Numbered from the stretch's first letter, positions 18,538 through 27,473 are shown. The stretch: DNA of 49,548 bases from Melioribacteraceae bacterium (GCA_028280855.1 JANQLA010000324.1:1-49548), one strand, 5' to 3'. Made by a program: numbers and translations. Notes: generated from the letters alone by a model not told the origin.

Positions 18538-18972
18538 ATGACATCAAATAATAAAAAGCCAAAAGCCACAGGAATAGGAGGCATTTTCTTTAAATGCGAT
18601 AGTCCTGAAAAAATGAAGGATTGGTATAATAAACACCTGGGATTGATAACAAATGAATATGGTTCTTTATTTGAGTTTCGGAATTCCGACGAACCAAATG
18701 ATAAAAGCTATTTGCAGTGGAGTCCTTTCCCCAAATCTACAAAGTACTTGGAACCGTCGGAAAAAGAATTTATGATCAACTACCGGGTGCAAAATATCGA
18801 AGCCCTTGTTGATGAGTTGAAAAAAAACGGAGTCACGGTACTGGATGAGATAGAAACCTACGAGTACGGTAAATTTGTTCACATACTTGATACCGAAAAC
18901 AATAAGATAGAACTGTGGGAACCCGTTGATTCGGTGTTCACTGAAATGTATGAGGGAAAAACTACTAAGTAA
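18538..18972 (+). CDS. VOC family (glyoxalase/bleomycin-resistance fold) protein
   Basis: The 144-residue protein has the paired beta-alpha-beta-beta-beta motifs of the vicinal oxygen chelate fold: GIGGIFFKCDSPEKMKDWY at the N-terminus, with MINYRVQNIEALVDELKKNG and FVHILDTENNKIELWEP in the second half. The final Glu in KIELWEP is the usual metal ligand. Such proteins act as dioxygenases, isomerases or antibiotic-binding proteins; the substrate is not evident. AAGGAAA precedes the ATG. It lies 57 bp upstream of a short-chain dehydrogenase on the same strand. Confidence 0.85.
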   Translation: MTSNNKKPKATGIGGIFFKCDSPEKMKDWYNKHLGLITNEYGSLFEFRNSDEPNDKSYLQWSPFPKSTKYLEPSEKEFMINYRVQNIEALVDELKKNGVTVLDEIETYEYGKFVHILDTENNKIELWEPVDSVFTEMYEGKTTK

Positions 18973-19029
18973 CTTTGCATTTTGCGAAAGTCTTGATAAA
19001 CTTGCCAGTAAAATAGCGGTGGGTTTATA

Positions 19030-19737
19030 ATGTTAAATAAAAAAGCAATAATAACAGGAGCCAGCAGAGGCATTGGTAAGTCGATAGCTATAACACTTGC
19101 TGAACTTGGCTACAACGTCATTCTAATCGCAAGGTCTGAAGATCGGCTTGCAACGACGGCAGAAGCGATTACTAATACCGGAACGAAGGCTTTTGTTTAC
19201 CCCTGCGATTTTAAAAATCCCGAAATGATTGATGTTACACTTAAGTCTATACTTACTGCGCACCCTAAAATTGATGTACTTGTAAATAACGCGGGTATAT
19301 GGAAAGAAGGATCGCTTGAGCCTTCGGTAAACGAATTCAATGAAGTAATAAATGTAAACCTGTCCGCGCAGTTCGCGGTTCTTAAGCATGTCGTCCCTTC
19401 AATGAAAGCTCAACGAAGCGGTTTCATTTTTAACATATCTTCCCGCGCCGGAAAGTACGGATTTCCCGGTTCGGCTACTTATGTGGCATCCAAGTTCGGC
19501 TTATCAGGATTAAGCGAATCACTATACCGGGAGCTTGCAGAATATAATATTAAGGTGACTTCGATTTGTCCGTCATGGGTAAATACGGACATGGCTACGC
19601 AAGCCGGCGCAGCAATCCCTTATGAAGAAATGATACAGCCCGGGGATATTTCAAAAACAATCAAGTGGCTGCTTAGTCTGTCACCAGCAGTTGCAATAAA
19701 AGATGTTGAGATTGAGTGCAGGATGAGGATAAAGTAG
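19030..19737 (+). CDS. Short-chain dehydrogenase/reductase
   Basis: The 235-residue NAD(P)-dependent oxidoreductase shows the classical SDR motifs: TGASRGIG cofactor loop at residues ~9-16, LVNNAG near 86, the catalytic Ser in NISSRAG near 137, and YVASK (Tyr and Lys) near 151. The basic residue in the RSEDRL segment after strand 2 favours NADP(H). It resembles the FabG/3-ketoacyl reductase group, but the substrate cannot be read from context. It converges on vapC, with one base between the stop codons. Confidence 0.88.
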   Translation: MLNKKAIITGASRGIGKSIAITLAELGYNVILIARSEDRLATTAEAITNTGTKAFVYPCDFKNPEMIDVTLKSILTAHPKIDVLVNNAGIWKEGSLEPSVNEFNEVINVNLSAQFAVLKHVVPSMKAQRSGFIFNISSRAGKYGFPGSATYVASKFGLSGLSESLYRELAEYNIKVTSICPSWVNTDMATQAGAAIPYEEMIQPGDISKTIKWLLSLSPAVAIKDVEIECRMRIK

Positions 19738-19738
19738 C

Positions 19739-20161
19739 TTATTTAAACGGATTGACAACTTCCAACTCATAAACTTTTAATCCGTGTTGCAAGTCTTCAG
19801 TGTAAAGTATGTTGCAATTTGCTTCGAGCGCTGCTGCAATTATGAGAGAATCATAAAATGATAGCTGCCAGCGTTCTTTTATATCAATCGCACTTTTATA
19901 AAGATCGATACTGGGGAAAACCTCTAACAATTGAGATAAGACAACTTCAACGTACTTAATAATATCATTTGAAGTAATTTCCTTATCGACCTTTTTTGCA
20001 ATGGCATTAATAAATTCCTGAATTACCTGGAAACTTATTACTCCATTATATTCCTTCAGCGCCTTAGATATCAAATTGCGTGATATCCGATTTTTCTTTT
20101 TAGCTCGGTAATCAAAAGTGTATACGAAAATATTTGTATCGATGAAAAATTTATCTTTCAT
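19739..20161 (-). CDS. vapC: PIN-domain toxin VapC
   Basis: The 140-residue protein is a PIN-domain RNase, the toxin of a type II toxin-antitoxin pair. The acidic metal-binding residues appear as FIDTNIFVY at the N-terminus (Asp), an acidic mid-region, and YDSLIIAAALEANC then LYTEDL toward the C-terminus (Asp). VapC toxins usually cut specific tRNAs or rRNA; the target here is unknown. Its start overlaps the end of the antitoxin gene by 11 bp, which favours translational coupling. Confidence 0.88.
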   Translation of the reverse strand: MKDKFFIDTNIFVYTFDYRAKKKNRISRNLISKALKEYNGVISFQVIQEFINAIAKKVDKEITSNDIIKYVEVVLSQLLEVFPSIDLYKSAIDIKERWQLSFYDSLIIAAALEANCNILYTEDLQHGLKVYELEVVNPFK

Positions 20162-20369
20162 TCATTTCGTCTCTTGTTAGCTTACCCCCTGATCTAGCAT
20201 AGTCAAGTTCTTTCATTAACTCTTCATATTGAAGTACACGGGATTTACCCACATAATTATTAAGCCAAAGTCTAAATTTTTCATTTAAACTAGATTTTTC
20301 TTTTTGTGCTTTTTTACGAGCTTCTTGTATCAACCTCTTATCGGCCGATAGTGTGATATTTTGATTCAT
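20151..20369 (-). CDS. vapB: VapB-type antitoxin (ribbon-helix-helix-like)
   Basis: The 72-residue protein starts NITLSADKRLIQEARKKAQK, a beta strand followed by a helix as in ribbon-helix-helix DNA-binding antitoxins (DUF6364-like). The second half, LNEKFRLWLNNYVG and the charged tail, would wrap and block the toxin. Gene order, antitoxin first with an 11-bp overlap, is typical. Palindromes across and just upstream of its ATG suggest autoregulation. Confidence 0.85.
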   Translation of the reverse strand: MNQNITLSADKRLIQEARKKAQKEKSSLNEKFRLWLNNYVGKSRVLQYEELMKELDYARSGGKLTRDEMNER

Positions 20370-20432
20370 GGTGACACCATTGTTTTGTACACTAAGTTCG
20401 TGTAATATTAAAAAATAATTTTACTAAGTCAA
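20368..20432 (-). promoter_or_regulatory. Candidate vapBC promoter and two operators
   Basis: On the minus strand, TTGACT (20432-20427) and TAATAT (20410-20405), 16 bp apart, resemble -35 and -10 boxes. Immediately downstream are TACAC-N7-GTGTA (20388-20404) and the perfect palindrome ATGGTG-A-CACCAT (20368-20380), which covers part of the antitoxin start codon. This is the usual layout for a toxin-antitoxin complex repressing its own promoter. Seen directly: the repeats. Inferred: the function. Confidence 0.5.
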
Positions 20433-20463
20433 CAGCCACAAGACGATACACACTACAAATCAA

Positions 20464-21444
20464 TTACAAGCTAAACTCCAATTGCAATGAAGGTACCGTC
20501 ATACTATGACTCGATATATTATTCTCGTCGCTGCCAACAAAAAACCTGGTAGCTGCAATTAATTTAATCGATTCTGTTACATGGAAATAAACACCAGGTG
20601 TAAAAACAAAGTACGAAATGTTTGCCCCTCCCCTTAAATCGTTGTTGCGATAATTAACTACCGGGAAATACTCATTGAACTGGTTCTGTGGTTCAAAGTC
20701 CAATATTGTTTGTGATGAATAAGCAATACCCATAAAAGGGTTAACAAATGAGTTATGATCGCCGTAGTGCAAATTCAAAGAAAAATAATGGTTAAGGTTT
20801 GTGGTTTTGCCTTTATCTTCAAAGTAAAATACTTCTTTCGTGGTGCGTTGAAAAATTGGTTTGGTTTCCCGTACAATGATGGTCGAAGCCGTATATTCGT
20901 ACTCCTGCCAAATCAATCCGGCATCGAAACGCAGCCCGAAGTCCCCGCTCAACCCGCCAAATCCCAACCCAAGTTTCCAGCCGAATAAATTGTGCTGATC
21001 AACTTCGGACAATGAAATGCCGCCTGTCATAACAAACTTGGGAGTAACAAAAAAATCAGCATCGACTTCTATCATGTAAGAAGGAATTTTCCAATTCATA
21101 TTATCGCCGTTAAAATCGAAAGAGTTGGCGCCGTCAGTTTCTTTAAATAACGCGCGACCATCATTGGTAAAAGTAGTATCAACCTGGAAAAATCCTTGCG
21201 AGTTTACTCTTGAATGCCCGATTACTCTGCCTGTCTTTTGACTGCTGTTATTTAAATACAATTTTGGCGACAGGCTAAACTTCTTCTCATTATCAGGATT
21301 CATAAATTTAATAGGCGGCTGATTGATTGGCCCGTAAACGGTTGCATCCTGCAAATACAAGGTATCACTAACTGTTACGCATGCTTTCAATGACAACCCG
21401 ATTAAAACGATAATACACCTGACGAGAACTAGACGCCGCTTCAT
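20464..21444 (-). CDS. Lipoprotein with probable beta-barrel domain
   Basis: The 326-residue protein begins MKRRLVLVRCIIVLIGLSLKAC, a lipoprotein signal with the acylated Cys near residue 22. The mature part has many amphipathic strands (GWKLGLGFGGLSGDFGLRFD, then PFMGIAYSSQTIL, GVYFHVTESIKLIAATRFF) and ends LQLEFSL, resembling outer-membrane barrel-like proteins. I chose the ATG at 21444 because GGAGGG precedes it; an upstream ATG at 21543 would put 33 charged residues before the signal. I do not recognise the family. The gene is divergent from the GTPase. Confidence 0.7.
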   Translation of the reverse strand: MKRRLVLVRCIIVLIGLSLKACVTVSDTLYLQDATVYGPINQPPIKFMNPDNEKKFSLSPKLYLNNSSQKTGRVIGHSRVNSQGFFQVDTTFTNDGRALFKETDGANSFDFNGDNMNWKIPSYMIEVDADFFVTPKFVMTGGISLSEVDQHNLFGWKLGLGFGGLSGDFGLRFDAGLIWQEYEYTASTIIVRETKPIFQRTTKEVFYFEDKGKTTNLNHYFSLNLHYGDHNSFVNPFMGIAYSSQTILDFEPQNQFNEYFPVVNYRNNDLRGGANISYFVFTPGVYFHVTESIKLIAATRFFVGSDENNISSHSMTVPSLQLEFSL

Positions 21445-21577
21445 TTTGTCCCTCCGATTATTATACACCAAATATATTTTATCCCGGTAATCAGAAAAAT
21501 GTAATAATATTTCCTTATTTGCACTAAGCAACTTTTCCATCATTTTCTTATGTTGCTTTAAATTTTTGGTGTTACTT

Positions 21578-22567
21578 ATGCCTACAAACCTTCCACCCGA
21601 ATATTACGAAGCCGAGAGACATTACAAAGAGGCGGTAACCCCGCAGGAAAAAGCAGAGACTCTCGAAAACCTGATAAGCACAATACCAAAGCACAAAGGA
21701 ACCGACAAACTCCGCGCTGATCTCCGTCGCAAGTTATCTAAATTTAAATCGCAGGCTCAAGCGGCTAAAAAGAAAACAGGTAAGCACGAAACGCACTTCC
21801 ACATAGAGAAAGAAGGCGATGCCCGGGTAATAGTGGTGGGATGCGCTAATGTAGGCAAATCATCTTTGGTAGCTAAAGTCACAAATGCCGAGCCGGAAAT
21901 ATCATCGAGTCCATATAGTAGTTGGGCCCCAACACCGGGTATGATGATTCATGACGGAGTCCACATCCAGCTTATTGATACACCTGCTATTGATCGTGAA
22001 TATATAGAACCCGAATTTGTTGATCTTGTGAAAAACTCCGATCTAATATTACTTATGCTTGATCTTCAGGCTTATCCTTTGCAGCAAGTTGAAAAAACTA
22101 TTGATATGCTTGAAAACCACAGAATTTATGCGGCTCACAAGGATATACCGGATACCGAAAAACGTGTATGGAAAATATCTACCATTATTGCTGTGAACAA
22201 AGATGACGGAGAAAATCTGGATGAGGAGTTTGATGTCCTAAATGAACTTCTTCGCGAGGAAGGATGGATACTACTCCCCGTGTCGGTTGAAACCGGGCGT
22301 AACTTAAACGATATGATGAACTTTGTCATAAAAGAGTTGAAAATTATACGTGTTTACTCGAAGAGACCCCATGAAGAAGCCGACTATTCCCAGCCGTTTA
22401 TTTTGAAATCAGGTGCAACTTTAGACGATTTTGCGTTGGCCGTACATAAAGACTTCCACGAAAAAATGAAATCCGCCAGAATTTGGGGAAAAGGTGTTCG
22501 TGACGGACAGCCCGTAGGTCGTGATCACGTTTTATCCGACGGCGATGTTGTTGAGCTGCATATTTAG
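21578..22567 (+). CDS. TGS-domain GTPase of the OBG/DRG type
   Basis: The 329-residue cytosolic GTPase has an N-terminal helical region (residues ~1-80, rich in Lys), then G1 GCANVGKSSL (near base 21840), G3 DTPAID (near 21979), G4 NKDD (near 22198) and a C-terminal TGS domain ending GRDHVLSDGDVVELHI. Its layout matches archaeal/eukaryotic DRG-like and bacterial ObgE-related GTPases, thought to act on ribosomes or translation factors. I preferred the ATG at 21578 over the upstream TTG at 21566. Confidence 0.85.
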   Translation: MPTNLPPEYYEAERHYKEAVTPQEKAETLENLISTIPKHKGTDKLRADLRRKLSKFKSQAQAAKKKTGKHETHFHIEKEGDARVIVVGCANVGKSSLVAKVTNAEPEISSSPYSSWAPTPGMMIHDGVHIQLIDTPAIDREYIEPEFVDLVKNSDLILLMLDLQAYPLQQVEKTIDMLENHRIYAAHKDIPDTEKRVWKISTIIAVNKDDGENLDEEFDVLNELLREEGWILLPVSVETGRNLNDMMNFVIKELKIIRVYSKRPHEEADYSQPFILKSGATLDDFALAVHKDFHEKMKSARIWGKGVRDGQPVGRDHVLSDGDVVELHI

Positions 22568-22977
22568 ATATTCTTTCTATTAAAGTAATAACGGTAGAGA
22601 AGTTTTACAACTCGCTTATGTAAGACCAATTCGAAGTAAAAGCGCTCGAGACACTAGCAGCAAAAGTGTGCATCCCAATTGAAGGCATGCTCAAAACAGT
22701 CTAAATATAATGGCACGCTGATTTTTAGGATAATTATGATTTGTTATGATAAATTATTTATTGGAGCCTGAGGTTTTCCTACTGTCTAATTAAATTTATC
22801 CGCGTTAATCATAATTAATCAGCGTCATCAGCGTACTATAACCTTATTTGTAGAATACAGCGCAAAACAAGACCTTACTCCGGAATTAACAATTTTTGAT
22901 ACTTCTTAACATATCTTAACTTTTACAAACTTTTAGCTGCACTTATATTCCCGCATTCAAAAACACGGGGAATTGTG
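22568..22977. other. Intergenic gap without a gene
   Basis: No ORF with coding character is seen on either strand. The gap holds the inverted-repeat element at 22715-22834. Its last 20 bases include GGGGAA, which serves as the ribosome-binding site of the protease gene. Confidence 0.5.
22715..22834. repeat. Imperfect inverted-repeat element (MITE-like), no gene inside
   Basis: The left arm reads ACGCTGAT (22715-22722) and TAATTATGATT (22731-22741). The right arm reads AATCATAATTA (22807-22817) and ATCAGCGT (22818-22825), each the exact reverse complement of the left pieces. A second CATCAGCGT follows directly. The ~65-bp centre has no ORF. The pattern suits a small non-autonomous mobile or transcript-stabilising repeat. 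Confidence 0.55.
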
Positions 22978-24084
22978 ATGCGTTCATATACATTATTAGT
23001 CATTCTAATTTTCTTTTCACTTAACATTGATGTTACCGCCATAATCAAACGACATGATAAACCGGACTCGCTATATATAAATTTAGCGAAACAATTCTCA
23101 TGCGTCGGTTCGCTGCATCCTATAGGAAATGGCGTGGTAACTCTTATCCAGCCGGAATGGGTTATAACTGCCGCTCACGTTGCAAAAGGTATTAACGTGT
23201 TTAACAAGTCTGTGTATTTTGGGGACAGCTTATATAGTGTAGTTGAAATCTACATTCATGATGCAAAAGATGCGGATACTGATATTGCATTGCTGAAATT
23301 GAACAAACCGGTTAATCACATAAAACCTGCAAAACTATATACTAATAACAATGAGCTGGATAAAATATGCTACTTTGTGGGATGGGGAGATACGGGAGAC
23401 GGGAAAACCGGTCCGACAAAAAACGACAGGATTAAAAGAGCGGCTACAAATTTAATTGCCAGCGCAAATGGTAATTGGCTTGAGTTCAATTTTGATATGA
23501 AAGATAATGCTACCGAACTTGAGGGTATAAGTGGTCCCGGGGATAGCGGAGGGCCTTCACTATGGAGAAATAATGATGGTGAAATTTTCATTCTCGGTGT
23601 TAGTTCCTATAATTACTCCACAGGCGAAGGCGAATGCAAATATGGAAGCGTTGAATTTTATGCAAGAATATCATCAGTTGCAAATTGGATTAAAAAGACC
23701 GTCAAGAATGGTGGTAATGCCATTAATTTAAGCCAAGTTACTATTTCCGAAAAGGGTTGGAATGATAATTATATAAGTTTAGTTGCGGAAGAATTTTTTA
23801 GTGCTTTCGCAAAAGGTGAACTCGAGCTGCTGTCTTTTGAAAAATCACACCGTGCTCCGCGGAAGCTGCAAGATGTTTCGGCTGAAGACAGGGTAAAGAC
23901 TTGGATAAATAACAAAAACGCTATGGGCGAACTCACACCTCTTCAGTATGCTATGACCAGCCCTACTGAAATTATCGTTCTATGCAAAAACAAATGGGAT
24001 GATTTAATGACTTTTAAATTTGTATTTGACACTTCTCCTTCCCCCAAACTGCTGGAAGTGCAAGCCGGGTATGCCTCAAAATAG
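22978..24084 (+). CDS. Secreted trypsin-like serine protease with C-terminal NTF2-like region
   Basis: The ~368-residue protein has a signal peptide (MRSYTLLVILIFFSLNIDVTA) and a chymotrypsin-fold domain. The catalytic triad is visible: His in VITAAHVAKG, Asp in DADTDIALLKL, Ser in GPGDSGGPSLW (near base 23536). The oxyanion region and CYFVGWGDTG are also typical of S1 proteases. After residue ~245 comes an extra ~110-residue part (EEFFSAFAKGELELLSFEK, then SPTEIIVLCKNKW) that resembles the NTF2-like partner domain found on some exported hydrolases. The GTG at 22975 is an alternative start. It probably acts in the periplasm or outside the cell. Confidence 0.85.
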   Translation: MRSYTLLVILIFFSLNIDVTAIIKRHDKPDSLYINLAKQFSCVGSLHPIGNGVVTLIQPEWVITAAHVAKGINVFNKSVYFGDSLYSVVEIYIHDAKDADTDIALLKLNKPVNHIKPAKLYTNNNELDKICYFVGWGDTGDGKTGPTKNDRIKRAATNLIASANGNWLEFNFDMKDNATELEGISGPGDSGGPSLWRNNDGEIFILGVSSYNYSTGEGECKYGSVEFYARISSVANWIKKTVKNGGNAINLSQVTISEKGWNDNYISLVAEEFFSAFAKGELELLSFEKSHRAPRKLQDVSAEDRVKTWINNKNAMGELTPLQYAMTSPTEIIVLCKNKWDDLMTFKFVFDTSPSPKLLEVQAGYASK

Positions 24085-24229
24085 TTATTGCCGGCAAGAC
24101 TTTCCAGGTAAGGAGCAATATTATTCTAGCCTCTTGCAAAATTGCTACCGAAATTTTACTTCGTTTTTATTCGAACTTATAGTTATATAATCCGACCAAA
24201 TAGCGTATTTTATTAATTATGAGGATGGT

Positions 24230-24937
24230 ATGAAGAAAATCATTTTGCTTATGCTAATCAATATTTCCTTAATCGCACAAAACAAGGTTGATTGGAACGG
24301 CTTTACAATAAATCTCGATGACATTCATGCTAGGAAAGATACATTTAACATGATTATTGATAATGAAAAAGTCGGTAGTTGGTCATGGACTGTGAAAAGG
24401 GATAAAGATAAAATCACTTTGAAAGACATTTCAATACTAGACGGACAAATTTGGGAAGAAATAATTGCAAAGACAGATACAAAGCTTAAAGACTATGACG
24501 TAATTCTTAACCTAGAGACATCCAGAGTTAAATTGGAAAATGATTTTACGTGGAACGGAAGTTCAATAAAAGGGTCAGTAACAAGGACAATGAATGAGGA
24601 GTCGCAAACTTTTCCGCTAGACTCAACCTACCAGGATGTGATTCCCCGTTTTATGTTAATTGCACTTTTGCCCTCAATAGAATTACAGAGCGGCGCAACC
24701 AGAGAAATCAACTTGTATGCTTTTACGAGTCACCAGGTTTGGCCGGTTGTATTTAAAGTAGCCGGTAACGAAACAGTTACCGTACCAGCCGGGACTTTTG
24801 AAACAACCCGGGTAGAAATACCGAAAACCGGAGAGCGTGGAGTTTCGAACATTTTTTATGTTAGTAATGATGCGCCAAAACGTATTGTAAAAGCTGATGT
24901 GCTTGAACAAAACATGACTATAGAGTTAGTAGAATAA
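24230..24937 (+). CDS. Exported hypothetical protein, DUF3108-like
   Basis: The 235-residue protein has a short signal peptide (MKKIILLMLINISLIAQ). The mature part is all-beta, with VKRDKDKITLKD, DVILNLETSRVKLE and the late block VTVPAGTFETTRVEIPKTG, the last resembling the GxFxTxRV core of DUF3108 periplasmic proteins. There is no enzyme motif. GAGGATGGT precedes the ATG. The match is suggestive, not firm. Confidence 0.65.
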   Translation: MKKIILLMLINISLIAQNKVDWNGFTINLDDIHARKDTFNMIIDNEKVGSWSWTVKRDKDKITLKDISILDGQIWEEIIAKTDTKLKDYDVILNLETSRVKLENDFTWNGSSIKGSVTRTMNEESQTFPLDSTYQDVIPRFMLIALLPSIELQSGATREINLYAFTSHQVWPVVFKVAGNETVTVPAGTFETTRVEIPKTGERGVSNIFYVSNDAPKRIVKADVLEQNMTIELVE

Positions 24938-25029
24938 AATCCGACAATTTATAATTCTTTTTATTTGTGAAAAGGTATTTCGTTATTTTTGCTAAGTAGC
25001 TGTCAACTTTCAAAAATTTCACCTTTGAG

Positions 25030-25851
25030 ATGCTAACCGGCAAACAAATAGAGAAATACCTTTCTCACCTTGGAATGAAGCCGCACAAAGCTGATCTTAA
25101 AACACTTAACGAATTGGTTAAATCACAGCTAATAAAATTTCCTTTTGAAAACATTTCGAAGCTTATTCTTCAGGAAGAAGAACAACTTAACAGCTTAGTT
25201 GAATTTGATACTCATCTTAATAACTCTATCGAATTTGGTCTCGGTGGAACCTGTTATCCATGCAATTATTATTTTAATCAATTGTTGAAGCATATTGGTT
25301 ATGATGCAGAGCTACACGGATCAAGAATGGGAAAGCAAAAAGATGTACATCTGGTATCACTTGTTAAATTTAACTCGGACATCTATCATATTGATGTTGG
25401 ATATGGAGCGCCGTTCTTTAGGGCAATAGCAGTTAATAGTTCTCCCATAGAAATTAAGTGGGGAAATTTATTTTATAAGTTGAATTGCCTCAATGATACT
25501 GAAATTGATGTATATATTGAAAAAAAAAATGAAAGAGTTCACGGATATGCGGTAAACTATACACCAAGGCAGATAAGTCATTTCACTGATATTATTGCCG
25601 ATTCGTTTTCTCCCGGTTCCGAGTTTATGAAATGCCTAAGATTGTTTCGTTTCTTTGATGATTATGGAATAGAGCTCAAGAACAATCGGTATATAATTCA
25701 TAAAGGAAATAACTCTGTTGAATACCTGGTAAAAAACATTAATGAACTAAAGGAAGTAGCGGCTAATGATTTTCAGCTTCCAAATATTCCTGTTGAGAAA
25801 GCAGTATATATTTTACAAGAGAGAAAACACACCGATATATTTGAGGAATAG
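25030..25851 (+). CDS. Arylamine N-acetyltransferase
   Basis: The 273-residue cytosolic enzyme transfers acetyl groups from acetyl-CoA to arylamines. The catalytic triad is present: Cys in GLGGTCYPCN (near base 25240), His in KDVHLVSL (near 25345) and Asp in YHIDVGYGAPF (near 25390). FPFENISKLI in the N-terminal part is the family's second signature. It is followed after 2 bp by a small alpha/beta-barrel protein and then DinB, a likely operon. The physiological substrate is unknown. Confidence 0.9.
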   Translation: MLTGKQIEKYLSHLGMKPHKADLKTLNELVKSQLIKFPFENISKLILQEEEQLNSLVEFDTHLNNSIEFGLGGTCYPCNYYFNQLLKHIGYDAELHGSRMGKQKDVHLVSLVKFNSDIYHIDVGYGAPFFRAIAVNSSPIEIKWGNLFYKLNCLNDTEIDVYIEKKNERVHGYAVNYTPRQISHFTDIIADSFSPGSEFMKCLRLFRFFDDYGIELKNNRYIIHKGNNSVEYLVKNINELKEVAANDFQLPNIPVEKAVYILQERKHTDIFEE

Positions 25852-25853
25852 TT

Positions 25854-26147
25854 ATGAAAATTTTAGCTATTGAAAAAGAAATACCGGGAACTACATCCGA
25901 GCACTTCGCGCCACATTTAAAGGACGAAGCGGTTCATGTTTACGACCTGTACAAAAACGGTATTATACGTGAAATATATTTTCAAAAAAATATTTCAAGC
26001 GCTGTATTAATAATGGAATGTAAGGATGCAAAAGAGGCGAAAACTTATTTGAATGAATTCCCTCTTGTAAAAAACAAGCTTATTGATTTCGATGTAATAC
26101 CGTTAGTTCCGTATCCCGGGTTTGACAGAATTTTGAATAATCTATAA
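25854..26147 (+). CDS. Small dimeric alpha/beta-barrel protein (muconolactone-isomerase-like)
   Basis: The 97-residue protein begins MKILAIEKEIPGTTSEHFAP and reads YKNGIIREIYF, then AVLIMECKDAKEA and the C-terminal FDVIPLVPYPGFDRIL. This is the pattern of a stand-alone ferredoxin-like barrel related to YciI and muconolactone isomerase; such members are sometimes mislabelled as superoxide dismutase, and no metal-binding dismutase motif is present. It starts 2 bp after the acetyltransferase and 14 bp before the DinB gene, so it is probably co-expressed with both. Function is unknown. Confidence 0.75.
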   Translation: MKILAIEKEIPGTTSEHFAPHLKDEAVHVYDLYKNGIIREIYFQKNISSAVLIMECKDAKEAKTYLNEFPLVKNKLIDFDVIPLVPYPGFDRILNNL

Positions 26148-26161
26148 CTGAAGGACTACTA

Positions 26162-26629
26162 ATGAACTCAACCGAAATTCTCCGTAAGCAGCTTGCACGT
26201 TTATTGGAAGGCGGAAACGCACATTACCCGATTGTTGAAGTATTGGAAAAATTTCCACTAGATAAAATTAACAAACGGATTGAAGGAATAGAATACTCTC
26301 CCTGGCAATTGCTCGAACATATTAGAATTGCACAGTTAGACATTTTGGACTTCACAAAGAAAAATAATTACAAGGAACTAAAATTCCCCGATGAATACTG
26401 GCCCGATAAAACGAAAGAAGCCGACATAAAAGACTGGAATGTAAGCTACATTCGTTTCAAAAGGGATTTGGAAGAAGCTATTCGTATTGCTGAGGACCAA
26501 TCGATTGATCTCTTCAAACCACTTGAACATGCTAAAGATTATAGCGTGTTGCGTGAACTTTTACTAATTGCGGATCACAATGCTTACCATTTGGGGCAGC
26601 TGATTTTATTTACTAAAATTTCCGTTTAA
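26162..26629 (+). CDS. DinB-family (DfsB-fold) protein
   Basis: The 155-residue four-helix-bundle protein has metal-binding histidines in SPWQLLEHIRIAQLDILDF (residues ~45-60) and near the C-terminus in IADHNAYHLGQL, the classic DinB pattern. Family members are putative metal-dependent thiol transferases or hydrolases, often encoded near stress genes. It begins 14 bp after the preceding gene. The specific thiol or substrate is unknown. Confidence 0.85.
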   Translation: MNSTEILRKQLARLLEGGNAHYPIVEVLEKFPLDKINKRIEGIEYSPWQLLEHIRIAQLDILDFTKKNNYKELKFPDEYWPDKTKEADIKDWNVSYIRFKRDLEEAIRIAEDQSIDLFKPLEHAKDYSVLRELLLIADHNAYHLGQLILFTKISV

Positions 26630-26720
26630 CCGGCCTTAGACTTTAGCAAGAACAGTAAAGTATTTTTTGCCTTTTAATTTTATAATTCCAATTCTTCTCT
26701 GTAGTTATTAGGAGGTTACT

Positions 26721-27473
26721 TTGAAACAATGGTACGAAGAACTATTCACCAATTATTCCAGAAACTATGATGAAGAGAGTTTCACGAAAGGGACACTTGG
26801 CGAATGCGATTTTATTGAACGTGAAATAGGATTTAATAAGTCGTTAAAATTACTTGATGTTGGATGCGGGACCGGCCGGCACTCAATTGAGCTCGCGAAG
26901 AGGGGCTATTCGAATATTACCGGGATCGATCTTTCAACCGACCAGTTAAACCGTGCGCGTGAAAAAGCAAAAGAAGCAAACGTAGATATCACACTCCTGC
27001 AAGCAGATGCACGTAATTTCAGCTTTGATGATCAGTTCGACGTTGTGTTGATGATTTGTGAAGGTGCGTTTTCTTTAATGGAAACCGACGAAATGAATTT
27101 TCAAATATTGCAATGCATAGAGAGAGTGCTAACTTCCGGCGGTAAACTAATATTTACCTGCCTTAACGCTCTATTCCCGTTATTCAATAACACCAAAGAA
27201 TTTCTGAATAAGGAAGGACTGAAATTGGAAGATTCATCTTTCGACTTATTGACATTTCGCGATATCCAAACATTTGAAAATAAGCACGATGATGGTTCGG
27301 TTAAAAAATATACATCAAATGAACGATTCTACGCACCTTCGGAAATCACATGGATGCTGAAGTCATTGAATTTTTCAAGTGTCGATATTCTCGGCTGCGA
27401 TATTGGCCGATGGGATCGCAACAAAAAGTTAACGCCAAATCATTTTGAGATGCTTGTAGTTGCAACAAAATAA
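26721..27473 (+). CDS. Class I SAM-dependent methyltransferase
   Basis: The 250-residue protein carries motif I LLDVGCGTGRHSIELAKRGY (residues ~40-59), the acidic residue GIDLS at the end of strand 2, and LLQADARNFSF plus FDVVLMI for motifs II-III. The start is a TTG with AGGAGG five bases upstream. C-terminal residues NERFYAPSEITWMLKSLNF fit the small-molecule methyltransferase group. It lies 91 bp after DinB on the same strand. The substrate is not evident. Confidence 0.85.
   Translation: MKQWYEELFTNYSRNYDEESFTKGTLGECDFIEREIGFNKSLKLLDVGCGTGRHSIELAKRGYSNITGIDLSTDQLNRAREKAKEANVDITLLQADARNFSFDDQFDVVLMICEGAFSLMETDEMNFQILQCIERVLTSGGKLIFTCLNALFPLFNNTKEFLNKEGLKLEDSSFDLLTFRDIQTFENKHDDGSVKKYTSNERFYAPSEITWMLKSLNFSSVDILGCDIGRWDRNKKLTPNHFEMLVVATK

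Noticed and set aside
22715..22834. Insertion sequence
   Set aside because: There is an inverted repeat but no transposase ORF; I list it as a repeat only.
25854..26147. Superoxide dismutase
   Set aside because: Such annotations exist for this small family, but no dismutase metal-binding pattern is seen; the fold looks muconolactone-isomerase-like.
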